Of a DNA stretch of 14,194 nt, positions 4,925 through 13,314 are shown in pieces. Each line of letters begins with the position of its first letter. Position 1 is the stretch's first letter. Position numbers and translations under genes: made by a program. The notes below the pieces were generated by a model. That model made no database searches and was not told the origin of the DNA. It saw only the letters and a program-made list of their open reading frames with translations. Source of the DNA: a bacterium (GTDB taxonomy: Bacteria; Actinomycetota; Actinomycetes; Actinomycetales; Actinomycetaceae); the NCBI GenBank assembly GCA_030544165.1, contig JAUNRP010000025.1, positions 1 through 14,194 on the forward strand. The letters are read 5' to 3'.

Positions 4925-7786
4925 CCCCGCCACCCGCAGCGCCACCGCCGTCCCCTCCCGCACCAGCACCGCGTAGCCCTCTCCGCCCGGTTCCAGTTCC
5001 CCCTCGATCCTGATCCCCGAGGGCGCGCCGCCCAGGTCCGGCCGCACCACCAGCAGCGCCGCCGTATCGCGCACGCGCCCCAACTCGCCGGACCACCCGG
5101 TGGCCCACGCGGCGGGCGTCACCCCGATCGTCACCGGGTCCGTGCCTCCTCCTGCTCCCCGACGACGCTGGCTCGCCACCACCGATTCCGCCGCCTCCCG
5201 CTCGTGGCCCAGTCCGATCACGACCACGTGCTCACCGTCCTCGATCGAGACCTCTCCCAGCGGGTCACCCCCCACGCCGAGCACCACCCTCCCCGGGATC
5301 CGCACACATGCCTGGGGCGGGGGAAGCGGCCGGAACTCCCGGGCCCGCCCCGTGGTCTGCGGGGGCGCGGCGGGAGCCCGCACGAACTGGGCGTCCCACT
5401 CCTCCGGGAGCCACGCGCCCCGGCCGGGAGCGGGGCGGCGGAGGCTGGCCGCCTGTGCGCGCGGGACCCCCGCGAGCAGGGCGGCGGCCTCGTCCGTTCC
5501 CGCGAGCACCACCCGGTGTTGGAACCCACCCGCCCAGCGGGCCCCCGCGGCCTCGGCCCCCGCCACCACCACGAGCCGTGAGCCCGCGGCACTGATGCTG
5601 CGGTGTGCGGTGGCGAGGACCGCCATCGCGGCGGCGGGTCCGTGGAGCTGATCGTGCGCGGCCATCCAGAGTTCGGCGTCATCCAGGATGACGGTCCGTC
5701 CCGGCGCCGCAGCCGCGTGCTCGAGCAGCCTGCCCACGAGGCGCACCTGGTGGGAGGCCACCGCCCCTCCCCACCGTCCGCGGGCCCGCGCCCACGGGCC
5801 GCCACCCACCGCCGCATCGGCGCTCACCACCCACACCTCGTCCCCCTGGTCCAGCGCCGCTCCGGCGCACCTCAGCGCCGCCCCGGTGCGCCCCGAACGC
5901 GGCGGTCCCGTGAGGAGCAGGCCCGTGCGCGGGAGGGCCACGGGGAGCTGGGCGAGCTCCTCGGGAAGATCCGCGATCGCCACGGCAGCGGGCCCGTGCG
6001 CCTCCGCGGGGATGGAGGCCGGCAGCGGCGGAAGCCACGGGGGCTCCTGCCTCCCGGGCGCCGCGGCACGGATCACCCCCACCGCGGCCCGCACCGCATC
6101 GATGTCCCCGGACCACGCCACCTGCACCTCCCGGGTCTCGTGGGGGCCCAGGATCGCCCGCCCCGGGATGCGCGGCAGGTGGGCGGCGGCGGGAGAGCCC
6201 AGCACATCGTGGGAGTCCGCCGCCTCCGCCACCCGCAGGCAGATCCGGAGCGGCATGTTGGCCCGCAGGTCCGGGCCCACCGCCCCACTCGGCCGCTGGG
6301 TGGCCACGATCAGGTGCACACCGAGCGAGCGGCCCTGCGCCCCGAGCCGGAGCAGTTGATCGAGGATCTCGGGGTGATCGTCCGCCAGTGCCCGGAACTC
6401 GTCCACCACCAGCACGAGGCGCGCGAGCCTGCCGGGGTGGGCGGCGCTCAGCTCCCCGATGTCCCGGAATCCCGCCTCCCGCAGCACACGCTCGCGCCGC
6501 TGCAGCAGCGCCTTGAGGGAGGCCAGCGCCCGCACCGTCCCGCCCGGATCGAGGTCCGTGAGCACGGCGGCGCAGTGGGGGAGGTCCTCCAGTGGCCCGA
6601 AGGCGGCGCCGCCCTTGAAGTCCACCAGCACCACCATCAGCGCGCTCGGGGGCGAGGCCGCCGCGAGCCCGAGCACCCAGGTGGTGAGCAGCTCCGATTT
6701 CCCCGCCCCGGTGGTTCCGGCCACCAGCGCGTGCGGTCCGTCCGTTGCCAGGTCCACGAACACGTCGCCGCCGCTCCCCTCACCGAGCCTCACCGCGAGA
6801 CCCGGCGCCTCCCACGCCCGGGCGAGGGCGCGCGCCGTGGGCGCGAGGGCGTGGACCAGGGAGGGAGGGCCGGACGAGGGCGCGGCGTGAGCGAGGGAGC
6901 GGACCCAGGCCGGCGAGCCCCGGCAGGCCGCCGGGAGCCGCAGCGGCACCGCCCAGGCGGGGATCCGGCCACCCCACGTGACGAGTGCTTCCGAGGTGGA
7001 CGGCCCGCCCGCCGGGTCCGGATCGAACCGAACCCGGAGACCCCCTCCCACGGCCGAGAGCCACGGCGAGGTGACGGCGAGCACTTCCGGATCGTTGTGC
7101 ACTGCCAGGTAGCCGGCCAGCCAGCACGCCTCCTCCTCACTGGCCACGAACCACCCGGTGCCGCGCAGCTCCCCGCTGCGCAGGATCCGCGGGCGCCTCG
7201 GGAGGACGGGTTCGGTGTGGAACGCACGGCCGTCCTCCTGGGCCCGGGAGATCTCGTGCGGACGGATGCCCCGTCGTCGGCCCCGGATGGGCTCACGGCG
7301 GGAGGTGCCGATCAGGGCCAGCATGCCCAGCAACGGGAGCGCGAGCAGGGCCCAGCGCCACGCGGGGCCGGCGAGCGCGAACGGGACCATCGCGGCGGCG
7401 AAGCCGAGCGGGAGGAGGAGGCGGAGCGGCAGTGCGCCCCGCTCCCGGCCGAGCCCTGGGGAGCGGGCGAGAACGCGGAACGTGCCCGCGCCGAGGGCGA
7501 GGCGCGCGCCCGGGGGGAGCGCCACCCACCGGCGGGGCAGGGGGAGGGTGAGCGGGCCCCAGCGGACGCTGGAAGGGTTGGCGCCGTCGTCGTGCCGGAT
7601 GCGGACCCGGCCCCCGCGCCACCGGAGGGTGGCCTGGTGGCGGCTGAGGTGGGGATCGTCGATGCGGATGGCACCCTCGCGGCCGATGGAGGTGGTGCCG
7701 CGCAGGGCCCAGGACATGCCGCGGTGGGGTCCATCGGTGGCAACGAGGTATGCCTCGGGGGTCTCTGCGGGCACGCCGCGAGTCAA
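4553..7786 (-). CDS. FHA-FtsK/SpoIIIE ATPase (EssC/EccC-like), C-terminal overrun
   Basis: The 1077-residue frame starts with an FHA phosphothreonine-binding domain (about 25-105; Gly35-Arg36, Ser48-Arg-His50, Asn70). Two membrane helices follow (about 120-138 and 142-160), then a complete FtsK/SpoIIIE ATPase: Walker A GTTGAGKS (Lys363), LVDFKGGAAF, Walker B LVLVVDEF and VATQRPSG. A second ATPase module has a degenerate P-loop GPPRSGRT (about 627-634). A third module (about 805-950) keeps the fold pattern but lacks a P-loop. This order resembles type VII secretion motors, which pump proteins across the membrane. No WXG100, EccB/D or mycosin gene is near, so the cargo is unknown. The domains end near 4925; the last 120 or so residues (very Arg/Glu/Asp/Gly-rich) are the antisense of the membrane gene and are probably not natural sequence. 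Start is TTG at 7786 or GTG at 7774. The permease gene ends 45 nt upstream. Confidence 0.85.
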   Translation of the reverse strand: MTRGVPAETPEAYLVATDGPHRGMSWALRGTTSIGREGAIRIDDPHLSRHQATLRWRGGRVRIRHDDGANPSSVRWGPLTLPLPRRWVALPPGARLALGAGTFRVLARSPGLGRERGALPLRLLLPLGFAAAMVPFALAGPAWRWALLALPLLGMLALIGTSRREPIRGRRRGIRPHEISRAQEDGRAFHTEPVLPRRPRILRSGELRGTGWFVASEEEACWLAGYLAVHNDPEVLAVTSPWLSAVGGGLRVRFDPDPAGGPSTSEALVTWGGRIPAWAVPLRLPAACRGSPAWVRSLAHAAPSSGPPSLVHALAPTARALARAWEAPGLAVRLGEGSGGDVFVDLATDGPHALVAGTTGAGKSELLTTWVLGLAAASPPSALMVVLVDFKGGAAFGPLEDLPHCAAVLTDLDPGGTVRALASLKALLQRRERVLREAGFRDIGELSAAHPGRLARLVLVVDEFRALADDHPEILDQLLRLGAQGRSLGVHLIVATQRPSGAVGPDLRANMPLRICLRVAEAADSHDVLGSPAAAHLPRIPGRAILGPHETREVQVAWSGDIDAVRAAVGVIRAAAPGRQEPPWLPPLPASIPAEAHGPAAVAIADLPEELAQLPVALPRTGLLLTGPPRSGRTGAALRCAGAALDQGDEVWVVSADAAVGGGPWARARGRWGGAVASHQVRLVGRLLEHAAAAPGRTVILDDAELWMAAHDQLHGPAAAMAVLATAHRSISAAGSRLVVVAGAEAAGARWAGGFQHRVVLAGTDEAAALLAGVPRAQAASLRRPAPGRGAWLPEEWDAQFVRAPAAPPQTTGRAREFRPLPPPQACVRIPGRVVLGVGGDPLGEVSIEDGEHVVVIGLGHEREAAESVVASQRRRGAGGGTDPVTIGVTPAAWATGWSGELGRVRDTAALLVVRPDLGGAPSGIRIEGELEPGGEGYAVLVREGTAVALRVAGSVVEHLGAAVHDELPRARAREQEDRDRGRGEADQRREPDEADRGDEGHREQQVPRDEHAARPRAGLQQLPRGEGGQGDHEEPEDVEAGILEHAAGAQQFDEREHRHDQHLGHGDGGDRADGTR

Positions 7787-7801
7787 GCACGATCGGCGCC
7801 C

Positions 7802-7824
7802 GGCCCGCTGGGGCCTGTGGATAA
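7802..7824. other. DnaA-box match and small hairpin before the FHA-FtsK gene
   Basis: TGTGGATAA (7816-7824) is, on the minus strand, TTATCCACA, a perfect 9-base DnaA-box consensus. Next to it GGCCC-GCTG-GGGCC (7802-7815) can form a short stem. The two lie in the 45-nt gap between permease stop and ATPase start. A single box is not an origin; chance or a regulatory use are both possible. The hairpin may attenuate read-through. Confidence 0.3.
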
Positions 7825-7831
7825 CTTCCCG

Positions 7832-10447
7832 CTACTCCTCGCTCAGCGAGGCGACCGGAGTGCTCCGGAGCGCCTGGCGTGCGGGGAGGGCGGAGGCGAG
7901 CGGGCCCGCCACCAGGGCGAACACCACGATCAGGCCCAACGCCGTCCACGGCACCACGAGGTGGGTACCGGCGGCGCCGGCGAACAGGATGGTACTGCCG
8001 GCGAACCCGAGTCCGGCGCCCACCACCAGCCCCACGAGTGTGGCAACCGTGGTGATGATGAGTCCCTCCGCGGCGAGCGAGGCACGGAGTTGGGTGCGGG
8101 TGAGGCCCACGGAGCGGAGCAGGGCGATCTCACGGCGCCGCTCGAACACCGAGAGCGAGAGGGTGTTGGCCACCCCCACGAGGGCGATGAAGATCGAGAT
8201 GGCCAGCAGACCCGCCACCGAGGTGACCACGGTGCTGATGGCGGAGTCGATCTGTTCGCGGAGTGTGCCGGGGGTGGCCACCGTGAAGGTGTCCAGGCCG
8301 TAGTCCTCGCCTGCGGGGAGCACGGCGGCCACGGCGCGGCCCACGTCCTCGATCATGCCCGGCTGGGTGCGGATCCAGAGCTGGTTGGGAGCCCCGGAGG
8401 TGGCGATGCCCAGGGTTCGCGCCGTGTCCGCGGTGGCCATCATGACTCCCCCCGGGGCGGCGCGCAGGACCGCATCGAGGTTGATGACCGGGCCGGCGCT
8501 CTCCAGTTCCCTGGGGACGAACTCGGGATTGGCCGCATCGTAGTAGGAGGGGTTGTGCTGGACGTTCACGCTCTCGGAGGTGAAGCCCCAACTGGGGTCC
8601 ATCACGAGCGTGCCGGAGTCCTCGGCGGACAGGAGCGAATCGGAGTAGGAGACCGCCTCCAGTTCGGCGGGATCGGCCACGAACAGCTCGGCATCCATCT
8701 GGTAGCCGTCGTCTGGTGGGGAGACCCGGATGCCTGCGGACCAGACACGCGCCACGGCCTCCACGCCGTCGATCCGGGAGACATCGGCGAGGGCATCGAA
8801 CGGGATCCCCTGCTGCCCGCCGTGGGAGGTGGTGACGATGACGTCCGTTGGCTGCATTCCGGCCGCCACGGCGGTGAGTGAGGCGCGGGAGGAGGCGGCG
8901 CCGGTCACCAGCAGCGTGACGAGGGCGACGCCCACCAGGAGGGCGTTGGACGTGGCGGTGGTGCGGCGCACGTTGGACCGCAGGTTGGTGCGGGCGAGCC
9001 TCACGGGTGACTTCCACACCCGGGGGGCCAGGCGCTGCAGCACCGCGCCGACCACGTGGGCGATCCGGGGGAAGATCAGGGGCGAGATCGTGAGCAGGCC
9101 CATGCCGAAGATGGCCACTCCGAGGCCCGCGAGGGCGATGAGGGCACTCGTGTCCACGTCCGCCGTCGAGGTGATGGAGGAGCGCACCGTCAGGGCCACC
9201 AGGGTGGTGGCGATCCCGAGGATGGAGACGAGGAGTCCGAGCAGGTAGACCGAGGTGGAGGGGCGGACGCGGGGGGAGGTCAGGCGGCGCACGGCCTCCA
9301 GCGGCTTGATGTTCGCGGCCGCCCGGGAGGGGAGGAGGGAGGCGAGGATCGTGACCACGATGCCCACGAGGACCGGGACCACGAGGGCGGCGGGCTGGAA
9401 GCCGAGCGAGGTGGTCCAGGAGGCGCCGATCCCGGTCCGCTGCAGGACCGCCAGGCCGAGGGCCACCACCACGTGGGCGAGCGACGTTCCCACGAGGCCG
9501 CCGATTCCGCCCACCACTGCCGCCTCGAGCACCACGGCACTGCGGATCTGGCCACGGGTGGCCCCCACCGAGCGCAGGACCCCGATCAGCGCCGCCCGCT
9601 GCGTGACGAGCACCTGGAGGGTGTTGCTCACCACCAGGCCCGCCACCCCCACCGCGATCAGAGCGAAGATCACGGAGACGGACATGATCGGGTTGGTCAT
9701 TCCGGTGAACTGCCGGAACACGCCCTGGGCGCTGTCTGCGGTGGAGTAGTAGCTGGAGACCCAGCCCGTGTCCCCGAGTTCCTCCTCGAGGAGGTGGGGG
9801 GCGTTGGTGCTCACGTACACGGACTGGCTGTACATCATCTCCGCCGCGAACGAGGGGAGGGCCTGGTCCAGGGTCTCGGGCGTGACGTAGGCCTCGAAGC
9901 TCCCCCAGGTCTCGTCATCCGTGGCGGAGGTGAGCCCGGTGACGGTGAACTCCACCCCGGTGTGCACCACGTGGGGGGTGAGGCTCTCCTCGTCCCACGC
10001 CACCTCCAGGAACTCGACCGTGGAGCCCACCTCGGCATTCAGCTTGCTGGCCAGGGTGGTGGGAAGCGAGATCTCACCGGGTCCCGTGGGGTGCCGGCCC
10101 TCATCCAGGGGACGCCCGCTCAGCTCCGGTGGAGGCTGGGTGACAATCGTGGTGGCGGCCTGGCGGCCGGCGTGATCGAGGGCGCCGTAGCCGGTCTGCT
10201 TGATGTAGTAGTCGGTGACGTGCTCGAGTGCCGCCAGCTCGTTGGGGGTGATGTTCGGGCGGAGCGAGGAGATCTCGAAGTCCGCCCCGTACAACGTGTC
10301 CCGGGCGGCGCTCAGGGCCGCGTTCCGGAAGATCCCGGAGGTCAGCATGATCACGGCCACGAACAGCGCCCCGAGTGCCACGGCCGTGCCGGCGGCGATG
10401 AGCCGCCGCCATCCGGCGCGTGTCTGGGCGAGGCCGAGGCGCCACAT
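7832..10447 (-). CDS. FtsX/MacB-type ABC transporter permease
   Basis: This 871-residue integral membrane protein is the membrane half of the transporter whose ATPase is encoded just upstream. I count ten helices: one at about 17-38, three at 255-283, 308-335 and 352-373, two at 400-421 and 433-457, one at 498-517, and three at 738-763, 793-820 and 830-855. Two large extracellular domains (about 45-250 and 520-735) separate them. Each half carries the FtsX signature: ALIGVLRSVGATRGQIR (286-302) and REIALLRSVGLTRTQLR (772-788), so it is an internally duplicated permease. Such proteins usually act as mechanotransmitters in lipoprotein release, peptide or drug extrusion, or cell-wall control rather than classic import. 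Its ATG overlaps the ATPase stop as ATGA. Substrate is not deducible. Confidence 0.92.
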   Translation of the reverse strand: MWRLGLAQTRAGWRRLIAAGTAVALGALFVAVIMLTSGIFRNAALSAARDTLYGADFEISSLRPNITPNELAALEHVTDYYIKQTGYGALDHAGRQAATTIVTQPPPELSGRPLDEGRHPTGPGEISLPTTLASKLNAEVGSTVEFLEVAWDEESLTPHVVHTGVEFTVTGLTSATDDETWGSFEAYVTPETLDQALPSFAAEMMYSQSVYVSTNAPHLLEEELGDTGWVSSYYSTADSAQGVFRQFTGMTNPIMSVSVIFALIAVGVAGLVVSNTLQVLVTQRAALIGVLRSVGATRGQIRSAVVLEAAVVGGIGGLVGTSLAHVVVALGLAVLQRTGIGASWTTSLGFQPAALVVPVLVGIVVTILASLLPSRAAANIKPLEAVRRLTSPRVRPSTSVYLLGLLVSILGIATTLVALTVRSSITSTADVDTSALIALAGLGVAIFGMGLLTISPLIFPRIAHVVGAVLQRLAPRVWKSPVRLARTNLRSNVRRTTATSNALLVGVALVTLLVTGAASSRASLTAVAAGMQPTDVIVTTSHGGQQGIPFDALADVSRIDGVEAVARVWSAGIRVSPPDDGYQMDAELFVADPAELEAVSYSDSLLSAEDSGTLVMDPSWGFTSESVNVQHNPSYYDAANPEFVPRELESAGPVINLDAVLRAAPGGVMMATADTARTLGIATSGAPNQLWIRTQPGMIEDVGRAVAAVLPAGEDYGLDTFTVATPGTLREQIDSAISTVVTSVAGLLAISIFIALVGVANTLSLSVFERRREIALLRSVGLTRTQLRASLAAEGLIITTVATLVGLVVGAGLGFAGSTILFAGAAGTHLVVPWTALGLIVVFALVAGPLASALPARQALRSTPVASLSEE

Positions 10448-11208
10448 CAGCCGGAGACGCCGTCCAGCGTGCGGAGCGCATCGAGCCCGGTGAGGACGGC
10501 CTCGGTGCTCGGGTCCTCGATGGAGCCGGCCACGCGTCCGTCAGCGAGCAGGACCACCTCGTCCGCGTAGCTCGCGGCGAGCGGATCGTGCGTCACCATC
10601 ACCACGGTCTGGCCGAGTTCCCGCACGGAGGAGCGGAGGAGGGCGAGGACCTCCTGGCCCGCCCGGGAGTCCAGGTCTCCCGTGGGCTCGTCCGCGAACA
10701 CCACCCGCGGCCTGCTGATCAGGGCCCGGGCGATGGCCACCCGCTGCTGCTGCCCGCCCGAGAGCTCGGAGGGGAAGTGGCCGAGCCGGGAGCCAATCCC
10801 GAGCACATCCACGAGGGTGTCGAACCATCCCTGATCGTGTTTGGTGCCCGCGAGCTCGCAGGGGAGCAGGATGTTCTGCGCGGCGGTGTACATGGGCACC
10901 AGGTTGAAGGACTGGAACACGAACCCGATGTTGCGCCGGCGGAAGAGGGTGAGCTCCGTGTCCCCCAGGGCGGTGATGTCCGTATCGCCCAGGATCACCT
11001 GCCCGGAGGAGAGGGTGTCCAGTCCGGCGAGCACGTGGAGCAGGGTGGACTTCCCGGATCCCGAGGGGCCCATGATCGCCGTGAACCGGCCGGCGGCGAA
11101 GTCCACGGAGACGTTCGAGAGGGCCACCACCGTGACGGGCGGTTCGCCGTAGACCTTCGTGAGGCGGCGACCGGACACCGCGATCGGTGCGTTCGGGTCC
11201 TTGATCAC
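10447..11208 (-). CDS. ABC transporter ATP-binding protein (LolD/MacB type)
   Basis: This 253-residue ATPase has all the expected motifs: Walker A GPSGSGKS (Lys53), Q-loop FQSFNLVP (Gln99), signature LSGGQQQR (149-156), Walker B VVFADEP (Glu174), D-loop GDLDS and switch histidine His207 (VTHD). The FQSFNLVP and DEPTGDLD wording is typical of the LolD/MacB/FtsE group that pairs with FtsX-type permeases. It will hydrolyse ATP on the inner face of the membrane. The GTG start is supported by AGGTGG about 4 nt upstream and lies 9 nt after the response regulator stop. The end overlaps the permease start by ATGA, so the two subunits are translationally coupled. Confidence 0.95.
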   Translation of the reverse strand: MIKDPNAPIAVSGRRLTKVYGEPPVTVVALSNVSVDFAAGRFTAIMGPSGSGKSTLLHVLAGLDTLSSGQVILGDTDITALGDTELTLFRRRNIGFVFQSFNLVPMYTAAQNILLPCELAGTKHDQGWFDTLVDVLGIGSRLGHFPSELSGGQQQRVAIARALISRPRVVFADEPTGDLDSRAGQEVLALLRSSVRELGQTVVMVTHDPLAASYADEVVLLADGRVAGSIEDPSTEAVLTGLDALRTLDGVSG

Positions 11209-11217
11209 GGGTCCACC

Positions 11218-11880
11218 TCAGGTTCCGGGGGTGACCAGGCCGGTCTCGTAGGCCGTCACCACGGCCTGCACCCGGTCCCTGGCGCCCAGTTTGGCGAGGA
11301 TCCTGCCCACGTGGGTCTTCACCGTGGCCTCGGCCACGAACAGCTCGGTGGCGATCTCCGTGTTGGAGAGCCCACGGGCCATGAGCACGAGCACCTCGCG
11401 TTCCCGCTCCGTGAGGGTGTTGATGATCTCCGGCCTGGCACGCTGCTCGTCCGGGAGCAGGTGGGCGAGGTGGGCGATCAGCCGCTTGGTGGAGGAGGGC
11501 GCGATCACGGCGTCTCCCGCGTGGATCGTCCGGATGGCGGTGAGCATCTCCTCGGGTGGGGCGTCCTTCAGGAGGAAGCCGGAGGCCCCCGCCTTGATGG
11601 CCTGGATCACGTACTCGTCCAGATCGAACGTGGTCAGGATGATCACCCGGGGGAGCGCGCCGTTCTCGGTGATCTTGGCGGTGGCCTCGAGGCCGTCCAT
11701 GTTCGGCATGCGGATGTCCATGAGCACCACATCGCACTCATACGATCCGAGCGCCCGGAGTGCCTGGGCGCCGTCCCCCGCCTCGATCACCACCTCCATG
11801 TCCGGCTGCGAGTTGATCACGAGGGCGAATCCGGCGCGGACCAGTTGCTGGTCATCGACGATTCCAACGCGGATGCTCAT
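11218..11880 (-). CDS. NarL/FixJ-family response regulator
   Basis: This 220-residue regulator has a receiver domain (about 1-120) with Asp9-Asp10, phosphoacceptor Asp55 in VVLMDIRMPNMDG, Thr83/Thr84 and Lys105. A LuxR-type helix-turn-helix follows (about 150-215: LTEREREVLVLMARGLSNTEIATELFVAEATVKTHVGRILAKLGARDRVQAV). It should bind DNA when phosphorylated by the kinase encoded immediately upstream. The ATG at 11880 overlaps the kinase stop as ATGA and has GAAAGAGG upstream. The frame is open further 5', but that stretch is antisense-like and starts after the real domain. The likeliest target is its own operon with the ABC transporter, by analogy with similarly arranged systems. Confidence 0.95.
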   Translation of the reverse strand: MSIRVGIVDDQQLVRAGFALVINSQPDMEVVIEAGDGAQALRALGSYECDVVLMDIRMPNMDGLEATAKITENGALPRVIILTTFDLDEYVIQAIKAGASGFLLKDAPPEEMLTAIRTIHAGDAVIAPSSTKRLIAHLAHLLPDEQRARPEIINTLTEREREVLVLMARGLSNTEIATELFVAEATVKTHVGRILAKLGARDRVQAVVTAYETGLVTPGT

Positions 11881-13256
11881 GGTGCCTCTTTCCCAGAAGT
11901 TGTGAGACCTGACGTGCTGGTGTCCGGCTCCGTGCCACCATTCTCCGGCGTGTTGGCCGGGGGACGGGGCGCCACGCCCCCGAGTTCCGCCCGGATCACG
12001 GGGAGCACCCCGCTCGTCTCGGGAGCCGGCGGTGCGGGGATTGACCCCTCGAGGGGGTTGGAGCGGGAGCGGACGTCTGGAAGGGGGATCAGGATCTTGA
12101 CCTGGAAACCGCCGCCGGGCCGGGGCCCGGCCGAGACGGTGCCCCCGAAGATCGCCGCACGCTCGCGCATCCCCACGAGGCCCTGGCCCTTGCCGTCGCT
12201 CGCGGCGCCGGCCCCGCGGCCATCGTCCGTGATCTCGAGCGCGAGCGCCGAATGGAGCCACTGCACGAGGACCGTGACCTTCGCGTTGGGGCCCGCGTGC
12301 TTCATGGAATTGGTCAGGGCCTCCTGCACGATCCGGTAGACCGTGAGCCCTGCGCCCGGCGGGAGTGGGCGTGCCTCGCCCATCCGGACCAGCGAGACCC
12401 GCAGTCCCGCCTCCCGCACGCCCCGCACCAGCTCATCGAGGTCCGCGTCCACCGGCTGGGGGCTGGTGGGGGTCTCGGCATCGGAGTGCTCCCGGAGCAC
12501 ACCCAGGAGGCGCCGCATGTCTGCGAGCGAGGCGCGGCCCACCTCGGAGATCGTTCCGAGTGCCCGTTCGCCCGCCGCGGGATCGGCCATCGCGGCGTAC
12601 CGGCCCCCATCCGCCTGGGCGATGATCACCGAGAGCGAGTGGGCGATGATGTCGTGCATCTCCCGGGCGATCCTGGTGCGCTCGTTGGAGGCGGCGAGGA
12701 GCGCTTCCTGGTCCCGGTCCGATTTCAACTGGAGCGCCTGGCTCTCCAGGGCGGCGAGCCGCTCCAACCTGCTGCGTGTGGAGTTTCCCAGCGCCCACGC
12801 GGCCACGCTGGCCGCGGTGGTGAACAGGCTCTGGAGCAGGAGCTCACTGGAACGCTCCGCCGGGAGGCCGGCGATCAGCTCGAGCCCGATCCCACTCCCG
12901 ACCAGGATCGCCAGCGTGACCAGTCCGAGCCACCGGGGCCCGAAGGCCGCAGCCGAGTAGAGGAGGATCCACAGCACCAGGTCCGTGGGAACGGACACGG
13001 GGATGATGAGGAACTGGGCGAGCGTGAGCACGAGCCCGGCGCACACGGCGATCACGGGGTTGGAGCGCCGCCACACCAGGGCGAGCGTCTTGGCGATTGC
13101 CACCGTGAGCACCACCGCCTGCATGCCCCCCATCAGGCGCTGGAACTCGGGCATCTCCCAGTAGTAGGTGAACGTCCACCACCCGAGGGCCAGCGCGGCA
13201 CCGATCCCGATCGCGATGTCAGTGGCGCTCGGGCGCCGGATCGCGAAGGAGGTCAT
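11877..13256 (-). CDS. NarL-group sensor histidine kinase
   Basis: This 459-residue kinase has an N-terminal membrane region with about five or six helices (about residues 12-158) and little extracellular sequence, resembling intramembrane-sensing kinases. The HisKA_3 domain has ERTRIAREMHDIIAHSLSVI with phosphoacceptor His201. The HATPase shows EALTNSMKHA (Asn316), EITDDGRGAG (Asp344-Asp345) and GQGLVGMRERA (358-368). A Pro/Ser/Thr-rich tail of about 65 residues (394-459) beyond the ATPase domain is unusual and has no recognisable motif. The ATG start is supported by a TAGGCT box 6 nt upstream. It heads the operon kinase, regulator, ABC ATPase, permease. A membrane-embedded sensor followed by an FtsX-type transporter suggests response to envelope stress or antimicrobial peptides; this is inference. 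Confidence 0.93.
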   Translation of the reverse strand: MTSFAIRRPSATDIAIGIGAALALGWWTFTYYWEMPEFQRLMGGMQAVVLTVAIAKTLALVWRRSNPVIAVCAGLVLTLAQFLIIPVSVPTDLVLWILLYSAAAFGPRWLGLVTLAILVGSGIGLELIAGLPAERSSELLLQSLFTTAASVAAWALGNSTRSRLERLAALESQALQLKSDRDQEALLAASNERTRIAREMHDIIAHSLSVIIAQADGGRYAAMADPAAGERALGTISEVGRASLADMRRLLGVLREHSDAETPTSPQPVDADLDELVRGVREAGLRVSLVRMGEARPLPPGAGLTVYRIVQEALTNSMKHAGPNAKVTVLVQWLHSALALEITDDGRGAGAASDGKGQGLVGMRERAAIFGGTVSAGPRPGGGFQVKILIPLPDVRSRSNPLEGSIPAPPAPETSGVLPVIRAELGGVAPRPPANTPENGGTEPDTSTSGLTTSGKEAP

Positions 13257-13262
13257 TCGCGC

Positions 13263-13268
13263 AGCCTA
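13263..13268 (-). promoter_or_regulatory. -10 box for the kinase/ABC operon (leaderless)
   Basis: The minus strand reads TAGGCT, then 6 nt, then the ATG at 13256. The hexamer and spacing are identical to the pdtaS-like gene. No good -35 is visible, so an activator such as the response regulator may be needed; I see no clear site for it. Confidence 0.55.
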
Positions 13269-13289
13269 GTTCGTGGGGCCCCGCCAGCG

Positions 13290-13307
13290 GTCCCTCCCCC
13301 GGGGGAC
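13290..13307. terminator. GC-rich hairpin between SRAP gene and kinase operon
   Basis: GTCCC (13290-13294) and GGGAC (13303-13307) flank TCCCCCGG, and CCCCCGGGGG is itself palindromic. The structure lies 8 nt past the SRAP stop on the same strand. It lacks a T tract, so the terminator call is weak. Confidence 0.3.
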
Positions 13308-13314
13308 TGCTGGC

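Noticed and set aside
5603..8881. A 1092-codon open frame on the plus strand
   Set aside because: It is the antisense shadow of the FHA-FtsK ATPase and permease genes: His/Arg/Gly/Pro-rich with no domains, while the minus strand gives clear motifs.
11881..12261. A 127-residue N-terminal extension of the response regulator
   Set aside because: It overlaps the kinase gene in another frame and has shadow-type composition. The receiver domain begins exactly at the ATG at 11880, which has a ribosome-binding site and ATGA coupling.
9056..12339. Two long plus-strand open frames (9056-10570 and 10420-12339)
   Set aside because: They are antisense to the permease, ABC ATPase, response regulator and kinase genes. 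Their residues are low complexity and mirror the real codons.
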